10,440 nt of DNA. It comes from Larix sibirica. Lineage: Eukaryota; Streptophyta; Pinopsida; Pinales; Pinaceae. Position 1 is the first letter of the stretch, and each line of letters starts with the position of its first letter. The notes under the pieces were generated by a model that saw only the letters and a program-made list of their open reading frames with translations, ran no database searches and was not told where the DNA came from. This document shows, one piece after another, positions 1 to 7,600 of this stretch. The stretch spans positions 1-10,440 of the forward strand of contig NWUY0300065060.1 of NCBI GenBank assembly GCA_004151065.3, given 5' to 3'. Made by a program: the position numbers and the translations under genes.

Positions 1-345
1 TTCGCACTCACCCTGCACCCCCAAGGCATCAACACATCCCAATATAGATTTCATGCCGCTTCTAAATAATATTGTGCATCTCCTGCACTAACCATGTAAC
101 TATGGATAAGCATCAAGGTATCTATAGCACTAAGTGCATGAGGAGCACTTCCAGAGTGTGAGTGGTTACACCATGCATATTTTGTATCTCCAACTATATC
201 ACATTTTGCATGAATATTATTTTGTGCCCAAAGTGGTCTATTTATTCGATCTACAACAACCCATTCATCAATCTGAACAACTTCTTCATCTGGATCCATA
301 AAAATTTATTCTTCAACTAAATGGATGATCTGAACCAGTGCATCT
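1..345 (-). other. Unassigned segment with a short ORF (51-299, minus strand)
   Basis: On the minus strand an 82-codon ORF starts at 299 (MDPDEEVVQIDEWVVVDR), with an in-frame TAA a few codons upstream, and ends with TGA at 51-53. A shifted frame stays open to the window edge (MKSILGCVDALGVQGECE). I do not recognise the product. It is acidic at the N-terminus, rich in His, Cys and Trp in the middle, and has no signal peptide or membrane segment. It follows the broken copia protease on the same strand, where a GAG-pre-integrase domain would be expected, but it shows none of that domain's His/Cys motifs. GC is about 40% by my count. It may be a captured or interrupting sequence, a host exon remnant, or a chance ORF. 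Confidence 0.25.
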
Positions 346-349
346 CCCA

Positions 350-435
350 ATATGGTATGGTGTGTGGTTCTAGGGAAGGAAATATGTCCTCTAATTATTC
401 CATATGATTTGAAGCTCTTGAGTCAAGAACCCATT
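350..435 (-). pseudogene. Copia aspartic protease fragment, element A
   Basis: The minus strand reads WVLDSRASNHM at about 432-399, which corresponds to the copia protease start (W-x-x-D-S-G-A-S-x-H-M). The catalytic triplet Asp-Ser-Gly has become Asp-Ser-Arg (416-424), so the active site is lost. It continues as EDIFPSLEPHTIP, matching the DIFSSLEPCTNPP stretch of the plus-strand copy at 3498-3533. A frameshift and a missing codon follow near 355 (LGD, against LMGDD in the other copy), after which the similarity disappears. Confidence 0.75.
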
Positions 436-534
436 AAGGTGATGGTGAGGAAAATAAAGCAACAATTGCATGACGTACATCTTGTGGCTTTTTAAATCTT
501 TCAACTAGCTTCTTGATATAGCCAAGAATTTTGA

Positions 535-1235
535 TATTTAAATATAAAAGAAGATGTTTAAATAATCATTCTCTTTCCTCATACACTCATGTCCTTCATG
601 ATTTCGTTTCTTGCAATACGTATAGATTATTTTTTCTTTCTTGGTATTCCAATCTTTGGAGGAGGAGGTCTCCTATGTGGATCTTTGATTCTACTCCTTT
701 TTGTTTCCCCAATTTTCCGCAAGGGCATGGGAATTTGTGACTTTGGGGAACCAATTTGACTAAGCTTACCTTTCTCATAGGTAAGAGAGAAGAAAAAGCA
801 TCTAGTGTTGGCATATTCAAAGCATATCCAAGTGCAAATTTGTAGCATGAAGGTAGAGACAAACACTAAGTATTATGAACACAATTTGGATAGGACTAAG
901 AGAATTAGGTGCTCTTATTTCTTATATTTTCCACACAAATTGAGTTGCATCAATAATCATTTTAATTTTGTGAAAACTTATTTAATAGTTTCAAATCCAC
1001 TTAAGCTCCAACTAATGAGCTCATTCTCTAGTTGATTCCCTCTCATCTCATCCTACTTCCTAAAGAGTCCTTCCTTCAATCCAAAATATTCATCCATATG
1101 GTTAAACCATTTTTCCTTTTCCACAACAAAATTTTGACTCAATCTCTAATCCCATTGTGATCCTATAGAGGCCATTGTTGCACAATACAATCACAATATT
1201 GGTATTTCATTCATAGTAGTTGAATTGATTGGGGA
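535..1235 (-). pseudogene. Copia gag polyprotein remnant, element A
   Basis: Gag forms the virus-like particle and packages the element RNA. Pieces visible on the minus strand, in order: NTNIVIVLCNNGLYRITMG (about 1215-1150), EKEKWFNHMDEYFGL (about 1120-1080), DEMRGNQLENELIS with GFETIK (about 1040-980), a basic linker (about 790-640), and a CCHC knuckle at 624-583. The knuckle reads Y-x2-C-x4-H-x4-C, so its first Cys has become Tyr. The same blocks occur in the plus-strand gag at 2540-3300. Several frameshifts and stops interrupt it, including TGA where a Trp codon is expected near 1218. It is a dead copy. Confidence 0.8.
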
Positions 1236-1315
1236 TATTTATCCATCATGAATAATGCACTCTAATCTATATCTTCAACCTAAAAACCTATATACAACTT
1301 CTTTAGAATCACCAA

Positions 1316-1328
1316 GTCTTTGATATGA
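1316..1328 (-). other. Primer binding site of element A (degenerate)
   Basis: The minus strand reads TCATATCAAAGAC directly after an LTR end (AATATCACA). It aligns with TGGTATCAAATCC at 2418 in the plus-strand copy. Both derive from the plant copia PBS complementary to the 3' end of initiator tRNA-Met (TGGTATCAGAGCC). The first bases have decayed here, so its identity rests mainly on position and on the matching copy. Confidence 0.65.
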
Positions 1329-1567
1329 TGTGATATTTTGAACCAATTTATCTAGAATCTAAATGGAGCGATAGTACAATTAGTAATCTATAGAAGAGAA
1401 GAAGAAGGTATTAGAGAAACATAATATTAAATAACCTAAGAAATAAATACCAGTATCTATATGAGGCTTCAATACAATTGCATAGAAATCAAGATAGAAT
1501 TAAAGTAAATATCTAAGCTAAGTAGTCTCTATCGATGTACATATGCACCTTATACCATATTTTCAAC
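1329..1567 (-). repeat. 5' LTR of element A (outer boundary uncertain)
   Basis: The inner end is AAAATATCACA at 1339-1329 on the minus strand, just before the PBS. The inner 75 bases or so align with the inner end of the plus-strand LTR at about 2343-2417, sharing CTAATTGTA and CCATTTAG blocks. Weaker similarity continues to about 1520. The outer limit is not clear. TGTTGAAAATATGG, reading minus from 1567, is one possible TG start, but it would give a short LTR (239 bp). The LTR may instead continue through the tandem repeat toward 1839. Confidence 0.6.
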
Positions 1568-1770
1568 ATCTCTAGGGGTTAAAAGCGAACCTACAAGAGT
1601 TAATGTCCTGTCTCTAGGGTCACTTGTTCTCTCCCTGGACAAATCACTAGAATTTAGGAATATGTGCACTCTTTCCAGACAAAATCCCTATAATTTAGCG
1701 ATTTTTCCTCTCCTCTTAGTCAAATCCCTATATATTAGGGTCAAATGCACCCCAACAGTCAGTTAGGGTC
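1557..1770. repeat. Degenerate ~40-bp tandem repeat (about 5 units)
   Basis: A core of the type (c/t)TAGG recurs at 1573, 1614, 1653, 1694 and 1735, at spacings of 41, 39, 41 and 41 bases. Neighbouring units also share an upstream stretch: ACAAATCAC at 1639, ACAAAATCCC at 1679 and TCAAATCCC at 1720. A further partial unit has TTAGGG at 1763. It lies between the two head-to-head LTRs and may be the outer U3 region of one of them. The units are diverged and it has no coding potential. Confidence 0.65.
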
Positions 1771-1839
1771 CATTACATCTTTTTTGTTCCTTCCGTTTAG
1801 GTATTAAGCCACTCTTACATGATTTGCCTCCCTTTTTTT

Positions 1840-2417
1840 TGTTGTGTGCACTTAAGTTAGCAATTAAGGCTCAATTAACTAACTAATACACCCTGGTTTG
1901 TTATTTATTTCAGTTCACTACCTAATTGGTTAATTTTGTCTAATTAGAATTAGTTTTACATGCATAACTGATTTAACTACCTCATGAGGTAGTTATAGGG
2001 CTAGTTATCCCTAGCCACTCATGCATAACCAAGTTCACTCTCCAAGGAGGGCACACTTGTCTAAACCTAGACACAAAAGCACATGACTTGAGTGTCCTGA
2101 GCCTAGTTACACCTTATCAACCATTACATGATCAATATTGCTTCCTTAGTAATGTACACTTGATCATTTAGGGTTAATTTTTATGTGTTTCATCAGCCAT
2201 TAAGCTTTCACGTGTAATTGATCCTAATCTTGGTTTCCTAGATGTGAAGGCATGTATATCATTGATCACGTATTCATTTATGTACTCTCTTTGAGAATTC
2301 ATTGGTTAATAAATATTACATTGTTTGGTTCATTGCTTGTATTCTTTCTCTTTTATATATTGCTAATTGTATTATTTATCCATTTAGCTTCTATATCCAA
2401 TGATCGAAAATCTCACA
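1840..2417 (+). repeat. 5' LTR of element B (start uncertain, end firm)
   Basis: The 3' boundary is firm: CTCACA at 2412-2417 is followed at once by the PBS. The start is placed at TGTTGTGTGCAC (1840) because it has the usual TGTTG terminus and gives an ordinary copia LTR length of 578 bp, but no second LTR copy is available to confirm it. The inner ~75 bases match the inverted LTR at 1329. AT-rich stretches near 2308 and 2355 could hold the TATA box or polyadenylation signals, but this cannot be settled. Short ORFs here look like chance. Confidence 0.5.
1974..2016. repeat. Perfect 22-bp palindrome followed by a 6-bp stem-loop
   Basis: Bases 1974-1995 equal their own reverse complement (TAACTACCTCATGAGGTAGT plus TA), with no spacer. 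Three bases on, GGCTAG (1999-2004), loop TTATCC and CTAGCC (2011-2016) form a second hairpin. Both fall in the presumed U3 region of the plus-strand LTR. Confidence 0.7.
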
Positions 2418-2430
2418 TGGTATCAAATCC
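2418..2430 (+). other. Primer binding site of element B
   Basis: TGGTATCAAATCC lies directly after the LTR end. It matches the first eight bases of the copia PBS TGGTATCAGAGCC, complementary to initiator tRNA-Met, with changes in the second half. It primes minus-strand DNA synthesis in a live element. Confidence 0.8.
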
Positions 2431-2522
2431 TTGGTGATTCCAAAGAATTTATTTTATAGGTTTGTAGATGAATACAAAGATTAAATATCATTTGCTTCAA
2501 GAAATGTTTGTCCCTTGCTAAT

Positions 2523-2560
2523 TCTTACTCCATTCAATTAGTTTGAATGGAATGGTAAGA
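2523..2560. repeat. 15-bp hairpin with a 3-nt bulge in the gag leader of element B
   Basis: TCTTACTCCATTCAA (2523-2537) pairs with TTGAATGGA (2543-2551) and GTAAGA (2555-2560), leaving loop TTAGT and bulge ATG. It sits about 105 bases after the PBS, around the start of gag. Confidence 0.55.
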
Positions 2561-3400
2561 TTGTAATTGTATTGCACTATAAACGCCTCTACAAGATCAA
2601 AATGGAATAGAAACTGAGCCAAATTTACTGGTGGGAAAGGAAAAATGGTTCAACTAAATGGATGAAGTCTTTGCGTTGATTTGTATCTCTATTTCTCTTG
2701 AACTACAATATCACATGGGCGTTACAAAAACTACTAATTAATTCGGGACCAAGTTGGAAAGACTCTTTGGGAAGTAGGATGAAATGAGAGGTCATCAATT
2801 GGATACTGAGCTCATCAGTCTAAGCCCGAGAAACTTTGATACAATACAATATTTATTCACAAATTTTAGATTTTTATTTATGCACCTTAAATTATTTGTA
2901 TTAGTCAATAATTATGAGTATATATTACTCTCAATCCTATCGAAATTGGGTTCTAAGTATTCATTATTTGTTTCTACATATCATGCTTCAAATCTAGCAC
3001 TTGGAGGTGCTTGGAAGATTCGTAGTTTAGATTATTTTTCTAAATATATCACCCATGAGAAAGAATATTGTTCAAATTGGCTCCTTTAAGTCATCAAAGG
3101 CCCATTTCCTTTCTATAAATCGTGGAATCAATAAAGACATAAAAAAGAAGCAACAAAATAGAGGAAAGAATGAGCAAAATCCTAGATCTACTCAAGAAAA
3201 TTCCTCCTCCAAAGCATGGATTTAAAAAAAGGAAAATATTATATGTTCCTAATATAAGAAATCAAATCATTCAAAGCATTGTCGCATGAGGAAATATAAT
3301 GATCATTTGAAGCATCATCTTACACATGGAAATATCAAAATTCCTAAAAACTACAAGAAGATAAATCAATTGAAAGACCACAAGGTGACAAAAGTAGAGG
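2540..3400 (+). pseudogene. Copia gag polyprotein remnant, element B
   Basis: The capsid protein of element B, in blocks: FEWNGKIVIVLHYKRLYKI (about 2543-2600), EKWFN with MDEVFALICISISLEL (about 2645-2705), and then an open stretch of 101 codons from 2784 (MRGHQLDTELISLSPRNFDT, later LLSILSKLGSKYSLFVSTYHA). These match the UBN2/retrotran-gag type of plant copia elements. A basic linker follows at about 3130-3235. The zinc knuckle at 3244-3282 reads C-x2-Y-x4-H-x3-C: it has an internal TAA, Tyr in place of the second Cys, and one residue missing before the last Cys. RNA binding would be lost even if it were translated. Confidence 0.85.
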
Positions 3401-3445
3401 CAAGGAATTAGCCCATGCACTTCTATCTATTTCCTCATATTCATC

Positions 3446-3630
3446 TTCATGGATCCTTGATTTGGTAGAATCACATCACATGGCCTCATCAAAGGACATA
3501 TTTTCATCCTTGGAGCCATGCACCAATCCCCCCATCCTAATGGGAGATGATACACCATTTCAAGTATGTGGAAAAGGAGATGTTGATTTAAAGGATGGAT
3601 AATTTCATAATGTACTTTGTTTCCCTTCAT
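3446..3630 (+). pseudogene. Copia aspartic protease remnant, element B
   Basis: The frame W-I-L-D-L-V-E-S-H-H-M starts at 3450 and continues SSKDIFSSLEPC, PPILMGDDTPFQVCGKGDVD and a block like FHNVLCFPS. The catalytic DSG is replaced by Asp-Leu-Val (3459-3467), so the enzyme that cleaves the Gag-Pol polyprotein would be inactive. One in-frame TAA follows the GDVDLKDG stretch at about 3599. Apart from that, this is one of the better preserved parts of the element. Confidence 0.85.
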
Positions 3631-3990
3631 TTTTTAATATCCTCCTTTCCATATACCAAACAAGCCACTTGGGATTAGGAAAAAGAATGAAGTTCACTCT
3701 TGATTTAGTAGTCATTACAGAGATGACTGATGGATCTAAGGTTGCAGTTGGAAAATTAGATCACGAGTTTAGGTTATATGTATTTTGTAACTTTATTTCC
3801 AAATACCATTCTACTTTAATTCTAACACATTGTGATGAAGTAAATAGGTTATGGCATGAGATATTTGGTCATCTAAACTATCCCTACTTGCAACATCTAA
3901 GCAAGCATGGTATGGTGATAGGTTTTCTATACATTATGTACTTTGATGGTGTATGTCAATGCTGCATTTGAGAAAGGGAAGGCATGAAGG
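3631..3990 (+). pseudogene. Protease C-terminus and GAG-pre-integrase domain, element B
   Basis: An open stretch of 100 codons runs from 3669 to a TGA at 3969-3971. It contains VVITEMTDGSKVAVGKLDHE, then RLWHEIFGHLNY and DGVCQCC. The His pair (3855-3857 and 3870-3872) and the Cys residues (3954 onward) form the HHCC zinc-binding module at the start of copia integrase. All zinc ligands are still present. The stop falls where the sequence would continue into the integrase core. Confidence 0.8.
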
Positions 3991-4690
3991 GTCTCATCCA
4001 TTCTTGACCTTATTCAAAGTCACATTATGATTCCATTCCCCCAACCTTTCATGAGAAAGGCCAAGTATGTGTTGACCTTTAGTGATTATTGGTCAAGAAT
4101 CAAGATACACCTAGGTATGCTTCATCAAGAAATTTTTTTATGTATTTGAGTGTTTCAAATATTTCAAAGATATTAGAGAGAAGCAGTCAAATAATGGGAT
4201 CGAGATTATCCCCACAGACAATGGGGGGGAGTATGTGAACAAATATATTAATCATCTGTTTGCTAAGGCATTGAGTTACAACATACTATTCCATATACCA
4301 CAACATAATGGGCTACAGAATGAACGAACAAATTCTTGAAAGAGATGGAAACATACACATTATACTCCAAGTCCCTTTCTCCAAATCTATGGGTTGAATC
4401 AATCAATTGTTCATCCTACACCTAGAATCAAGTTACACATAAATAAAGGAATGGATTCACTCCATTCAAATCTTGGAACGGTTGGAATATAGAGGTCAAA
4501 CACTTTGGAGTGTTTGGATCTCATGCATGGGCACGCATTCCTTCCAAAAGAAGGAGGTATTTGGATCTACAAAGTCAGGAATTCATATTTTTAGGATATC
4601 TTGATGGTGTTAAGGGGTACAAACTACTAGACCCATTCATTGAAAGAATTTTTAAGTTTGAAGAAGGCCTTTGCATGTAAGAGCACACAC
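3990..4690 (+). pseudogene. Integrase core remnant, element B
   Basis: Integrase inserts the cDNA into the genome through a D-D-E triad. The first Asp of the expected H-S-D is His here (QSHIM, codon 4021-4023). The second Asp is kept in PTDNGGEYVN (4217-4219), and the Glu lies 35 codons further on in NGLQNER (4322-4324), with an open frame between them. Further blocks include AKYVLTFSDYWSR (about 4062-4100), VKHFGVFGSHAWARIPSKRR (about 4495-4555) and FLGYLDGVKGYKLLDP (about 4590-4637), all typical of copia integrase. Frames change several times and there are many stops between 4130 and 4440. Confidence 0.8.
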
Positions 4691-4985
4691 CATCGATCCA
4701 CCACTACTTGTTGATGTAGAAGTCACGGATTCTTCTTAATTTTGCTCAAATGAAATTTCGTATTTAGATAAAAAACATGATCCAGATGAAGAATCAAAAG
4801 ATGCTAACAATGTGAACTAAATGAATATCCAGAACCCAAACCACTATGGGAAAAATAGACTTTCCAAGCTACAAGCGATCTAGCTGGAGATCCATCAAAT
4901 CCATGGAGGAATCTATCATAATTTTAGGGTCCTCCATTAGATGGTCATTGCTAAAAACCCACAATCTTATGCATAGGCTACTAGT
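4690..4985 (+). pseudogene. Degenerate integrase-RT linker, element B
   Basis: This part joins integrase to RT. Such linkers are poorly conserved in copia elements, and only faint traces can be read, for example EPKPLWEK followed by AGDPSNPW at about 4831-4913. An open frame of 90 codons starting at 4846 is out of the element's coding frame and looks incidental. I see no other gene in this stretch. Confidence 0.5.
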
Positions 4986-5890
4986 AATCCATGTTGGAAG
5001 GTTTCCATGGATGACGAGTATTAGTCTCTCATCCAGAACTAAACTTGGGATTTGGTTCCTCTTCTTTACAAGAGGAAAATTATTTGGTGCAAATGGATTT
5101 ATCAAACAAAAATGGTAGTATATGGACTTATCAATAACTACAAAGCCAAACTTATAAAAAAAGGCTTCTCACATGTACAGGGAATATACTACAATGAGAC
5201 CTTTGCACCAGTTTCAAATATCGATTCCATTAGACTTGTGCTCTCCATTATAGCAACAAAACATTGGGCACTTCTTCATATGGATGTGAAGAGTGCATTT
5301 ATTCATGGATATATTGCATAAGAGATCTCCATGGAAAAACCATAGAGGTGTGTCCAGGGATTGTCTCTAGTCTGTAAATTGTAGAAATATTTGTATGGAT
5401 TCAAGTAAGCACCATGATCTTGGTATCCAAATATGGAATCCTTATTATTGTCCTAGAATTTCTCCCTCTATCATTCAAATCCTAATGTGTACATGATTTG
5501 ATAGGTTGACTCTCTTTTGTTGATAGTTCTTTATATTGATGACTTACTAATCAAAGGGAGTTCACCATCATCCATTTCTTTGGTTAAATATTCCTTTAAT
5601 GAAATATTTTCCATGAGTGATTTAGGATTGTTTCATTAATTTATTTTTCTTGAAATTACTCAGTTTAATTCAAGATTCAATATGGCACAATCTAAGTATG
5701 CACAAGATCCTCTCACTAGATTTTAGATGACTGATTGCAAACCAACTGCATCACATTTTCTTCCCAAGGTAAATATTTAGGATGGAAGTATTTCAACTTT
5801 GGTGTTGAATAATCGGTATAGATAGTTAGTTAGGATTCTACTTTATATCACCTACACTAGATACATCTCTTATGTTATTGGAGTAGTTTC
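4986..5890 (+). pseudogene. Reverse transcriptase remnant, element B
   Basis: RT copies the element RNA into DNA. Blocks in order: SNPCWKVSMDDEY and TWDLVPL (about 4987-5060), WCKWIYQTK (about 5091-5115), and then an open run YKAKLIKKGFSHVQGIYYNE and VLSIIATKHWALLHMDVKSA (about 5139-5297). The last contains the first catalytic Asp at 5283-5285. The YVDD box is present as Tyr-Ile-Asp-Asp at 5532-5543 (YIDDLLIKGSS), followed by SMSDLG and a FLEI block. The metal-binding Asp residues survive, but stops and frameshifts at 5321, around 5330-5510 and beyond break the gene. Several stops replace Gln or Lys codons (TAG and TAA near 5019 and 5040). Confidence 0.85.
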
Positions 5891-5899
5891 CAAGCATGT

Positions 5900-6450
5900 A
5901 GGAGCCTCGTGAGTTGCATTTGAAATATGCAAACATAATTCTTCAATATGTTCAAGGTACTCATATTTTGGGATACATTATGTAGTATATTGCTTGATTG
6001 ATCTAGTTAGGTGCATAGATTCTAATTAGGTTGGCGACATCACTGATCAAAATTCCACCTATGATTATGTGCTCAAATTTGGATCCAAGTCTATTTGTTA
6101 GTCAAGCAAGAAGCCACCAACCATTTCTTTATCAACAACAAAAGCAGAGTATATATATGTAGTGAATGCAAAAATAAAAGTTATCCGGATGCAACATATT
6201 CTCATTAAGTTGGGTATTCATTATCACTATTCAACTTTCATATTTTGTGACAATTAGAGTACTATCCATATTTCCAGAAAATTAGTTCATCGGCAGAGGA
6301 CCAAACACATTGAGATTCATATGCACTACATCAGAGGGATGATTCATGATCATATCACTGATCTACAATACTTTCCATCCAAATAATAGATTGCAGACAT
6401 ATTCACAAATTCCTTCATAGAAAATAATTTCATAGAGTTGTGATCTCACT
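5900..6450 (+). pseudogene. RNase H remnant and C-terminus of pol, element B
   Basis: RNase H removes the RNA strand during cDNA synthesis. Readable pieces: SSKKPPTISLSTTKAEY (STTKAEY at 6132-6152, against the usual STTEAEY), FIFCDN followed by a stop, RTKHIEIHMHYIRGMI (about 6298-6345) and IADIFTNSF (about 6391-6417). These are the standard final blocks of copia pol. The reading frame is broken repeatedly between 5760 and 6110, where only isolated fragments can be seen. Confidence 0.8.
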
Positions 6451-6461
6451 TGGGAGTGAAG
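6451..6461 (+). other. Possible polypurine tract of element B
   Basis: TGGGAGTGAAG directly precedes TGTTG at 6462 and follows the end of the RNase H frame (SHLGV). Position and near-purine content fit the primer for plus-strand synthesis. Two T residues interrupt it. Confidence 0.45.
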
Positions 6462-7034
6462 TGTTGCGACTTAATACCAATTACAACAGGTTTGAAAAGT
6501 GATTCATATAGTTTAACACATAACACAAAATTTACCCTAGAAACCCAATCTTGGGAGAGCCAGCAAACCAGAGAGCTTTCATCTCATCTATTAATCAAAC
6601 ACTCAGAAATAGGCACTAACAACTGTGACTTTAGAGACCACAAATCACACTCTATTACATGATCAAATTACACACTATATCCCTCTCAGTATATTCTTAA
6701 ATTATAGTATATCATGCATATCCATTACATATTATTTATAGATGCAATATAAATTTCTACTCCTTAATGAAAATCCATAAGTTTATAACCACTTTCGCTT
6801 ATTATATTACAATCGACTTGACTGGGTCAACTTTGGTCGATTGCCCATTTATTCTTTTTGGTCATTCCATCAACTTCCTATCATCCAAGTCATTTTCCTT
6901 CAACCAAACAACTTATATGTTCGATAGGCTAACCAACTACTACCATATGTTGCCTCCAACTCTAGTCAACTTGAACCAGTCGACTATCAACTTTTCCAAT
7001 CGATCCACATGCAAAGAATATAAAATTCCCAACA
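6462..7034 (-). repeat. 3' LTR of element C
   Basis: At 7034 the minus strand begins TGTTGGGAATTTTATATTC directly after the polypurine tract GTAGGAGAA. The far end at 6462 reads CAACA, giving TGTTG...CAACA termini and a length of 573 bp. A TATA-like TATAAAT is at 6740-6734 (minus), followed by an AT-rich probable R/U5 part. The U3 side (6800-7034) carries repeated TCAACTT motifs and an inverted repeat. Alternative outer ends near 6485-6495 are possible. Plus-strand ORFs inside (6450-6662, 6767-7063) are incidental. Confidence 0.65.
6810..6843. repeat. Nested inverted repeat in the LTR
   Basis: CAATCGAC (6810-6817) pairs with GTCGATTG (6836-6843). Inside it, TTGAC (6818-6822) pairs with GTCAA (6826-6830) around a 3-base TGG loop. 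This gives a two-step hairpin in the presumed U3 promoter region. Confidence 0.65.
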
Positions 7035-7043
7035 TTCTCCTAC
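7035..7043 (-). other. Polypurine tract of element C
   Basis: The minus strand reads GTAGGAGAA immediately before the LTR start TGTTGGG. It is purine-rich, in the canonical place between the end of pol and the 3' LTR, where it primes plus-strand DNA synthesis. Confidence 0.7.
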
Positions 7044-7600
7044 TTATTGTCTTCTTTGCATAAACAATATATTCCAAACTTCAATTCATTCAAGAAGGGA
7101 TAATGAGCCCATATTTTCCCCACACTAGGAGAACTTCTTTGTGCTCACTAACTTCATCAATGAGTATACAACATTCTTCACCATGTCTACCTATTCCAAT
7201 AGCATCTTTTGTGTTTGCATCATCTCCCTCACAAAATGGTATTGAACATCAATGTGTTTCATATTCGAATGATATGTTGGATTCTTCTCCAGGGATATTA
7301 CACTCTAACTGTCACAATCCAACCTAACAGTATTCTTCCCAAACCCAACATTTGAACACAACATATGCAACCAAACAAATTATTTGCATGCATGAGTAGC
7401 TACAATCTATTCAGCCTCAGTAGTTGACAGTGCAATGATTGAATGTCTCCTACTCATCCAAATTGCTACTCCACCAATATCTTGAACACATATCCACTAT
7501 TCGACCATTTGCAATCGATATCTCCAGACCATTCAAAATCGAAAAAAACCATGTACATTGATTTCCTTGTTGGCCTCTGGATCTCCTCCATAAAAAATCA
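7044..7600 (-). pseudogene. RNase H remnant, element C
   Basis: Minus-strand blocks: GVAIWMSRRHSIIALSTTEAE (STTEAE at 7427-7410) followed by TAG (7409-7407) where Tyr is expected, then VATHACK, and further on SLEKNPTYHSNMKHIDVQYH with FVREMM (about 7290-7210). These are the conserved last blocks of copia pol. The Asp/Glu-bearing elements of RNase H are partly readable, but at least three stops and one frameshift break it. The final ~100 bases before the polypurine tract show only decayed sequence. Confidence 0.8.

Larger units (their letters stand above)
345..1328 (-). mobile_element. Ty1/copia element A, 5' part (gag-protease), degenerate
   Basis: Read on the minus strand, the order is PBS (1328-1316), leader, gag (about 1235-535), and the start of protease (about 432-345). 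This is the 5' portion of a copia retrotransposon. It aligns with the plus-strand element at 2418-3560 at many points: the leader (TTGGTGATTC just after the PBS in both), the gag core, the zinc knuckle and the protease. The two copies are therefore the same lineage in opposite orientation. Recognisable copia sequence stops near 345, where unassigned sequence begins, so the integrase-RT part is missing here or lies beyond an insertion. Frameshifts and stops in every domain make it non-functional. Confidence 0.85.
1840..6461 (+). mobile_element. Ty1/copia element B, nearly full length but degenerate
   Basis: The order is 5' LTR, PBS (2418), gag, protease, GAG-pre-integrase, integrase, RT, RNase H and a purine-rich tract (6451-6461). 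Integrase upstream of RT defines the Ty1/copia (Pseudoviridae-type) superfamily. The interior of about 4.0 kb is normal for a single-ORF copia element. Every domain can be read only by changing frame and passing stops, so no polyprotein can be made. A matching 3' LTR is not visible: 6462 begins with TGTTG, but the sequence beyond is better explained as the LTR of the minus-strand element. It is the same lineage as the inverted copy at 345-1329. Confidence 0.85.

Noticed and set aside
531-1035. Plus-strand ORFs at 531-740 and 805-1035
   Set aside because: They lie antisense to the gag remnant of element A, whose conserved blocks are clear on the minus strand. The products show no family features.
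1653-1770. Telomere-like TTAGGG/TTTAGG motifs
   Set aside because: They occur once per 40-bp unit and not in head-to-tail 7-bp arrays, so they belong to the minisatellite and are not interstitial telomere repeat.
2252-2437. 61-codon hydrophobic ORF
   Set aside because: It lies inside the LTR and runs across the PBS. Its hydrophobic look comes from T-rich sequence.
4869-5105. Minus-strand ORF of 78 codons
   Set aside because: It is a shadow of the decayed integrase-RT linker and the start of RT on the plus strand.
6450-7327. Plus-strand ORFs at 6450-6662, 6767-7063 and 7103-7327
   Set aside because: They fall in the LTR or antisense to the RNase H of element C and show no recognisable domain.
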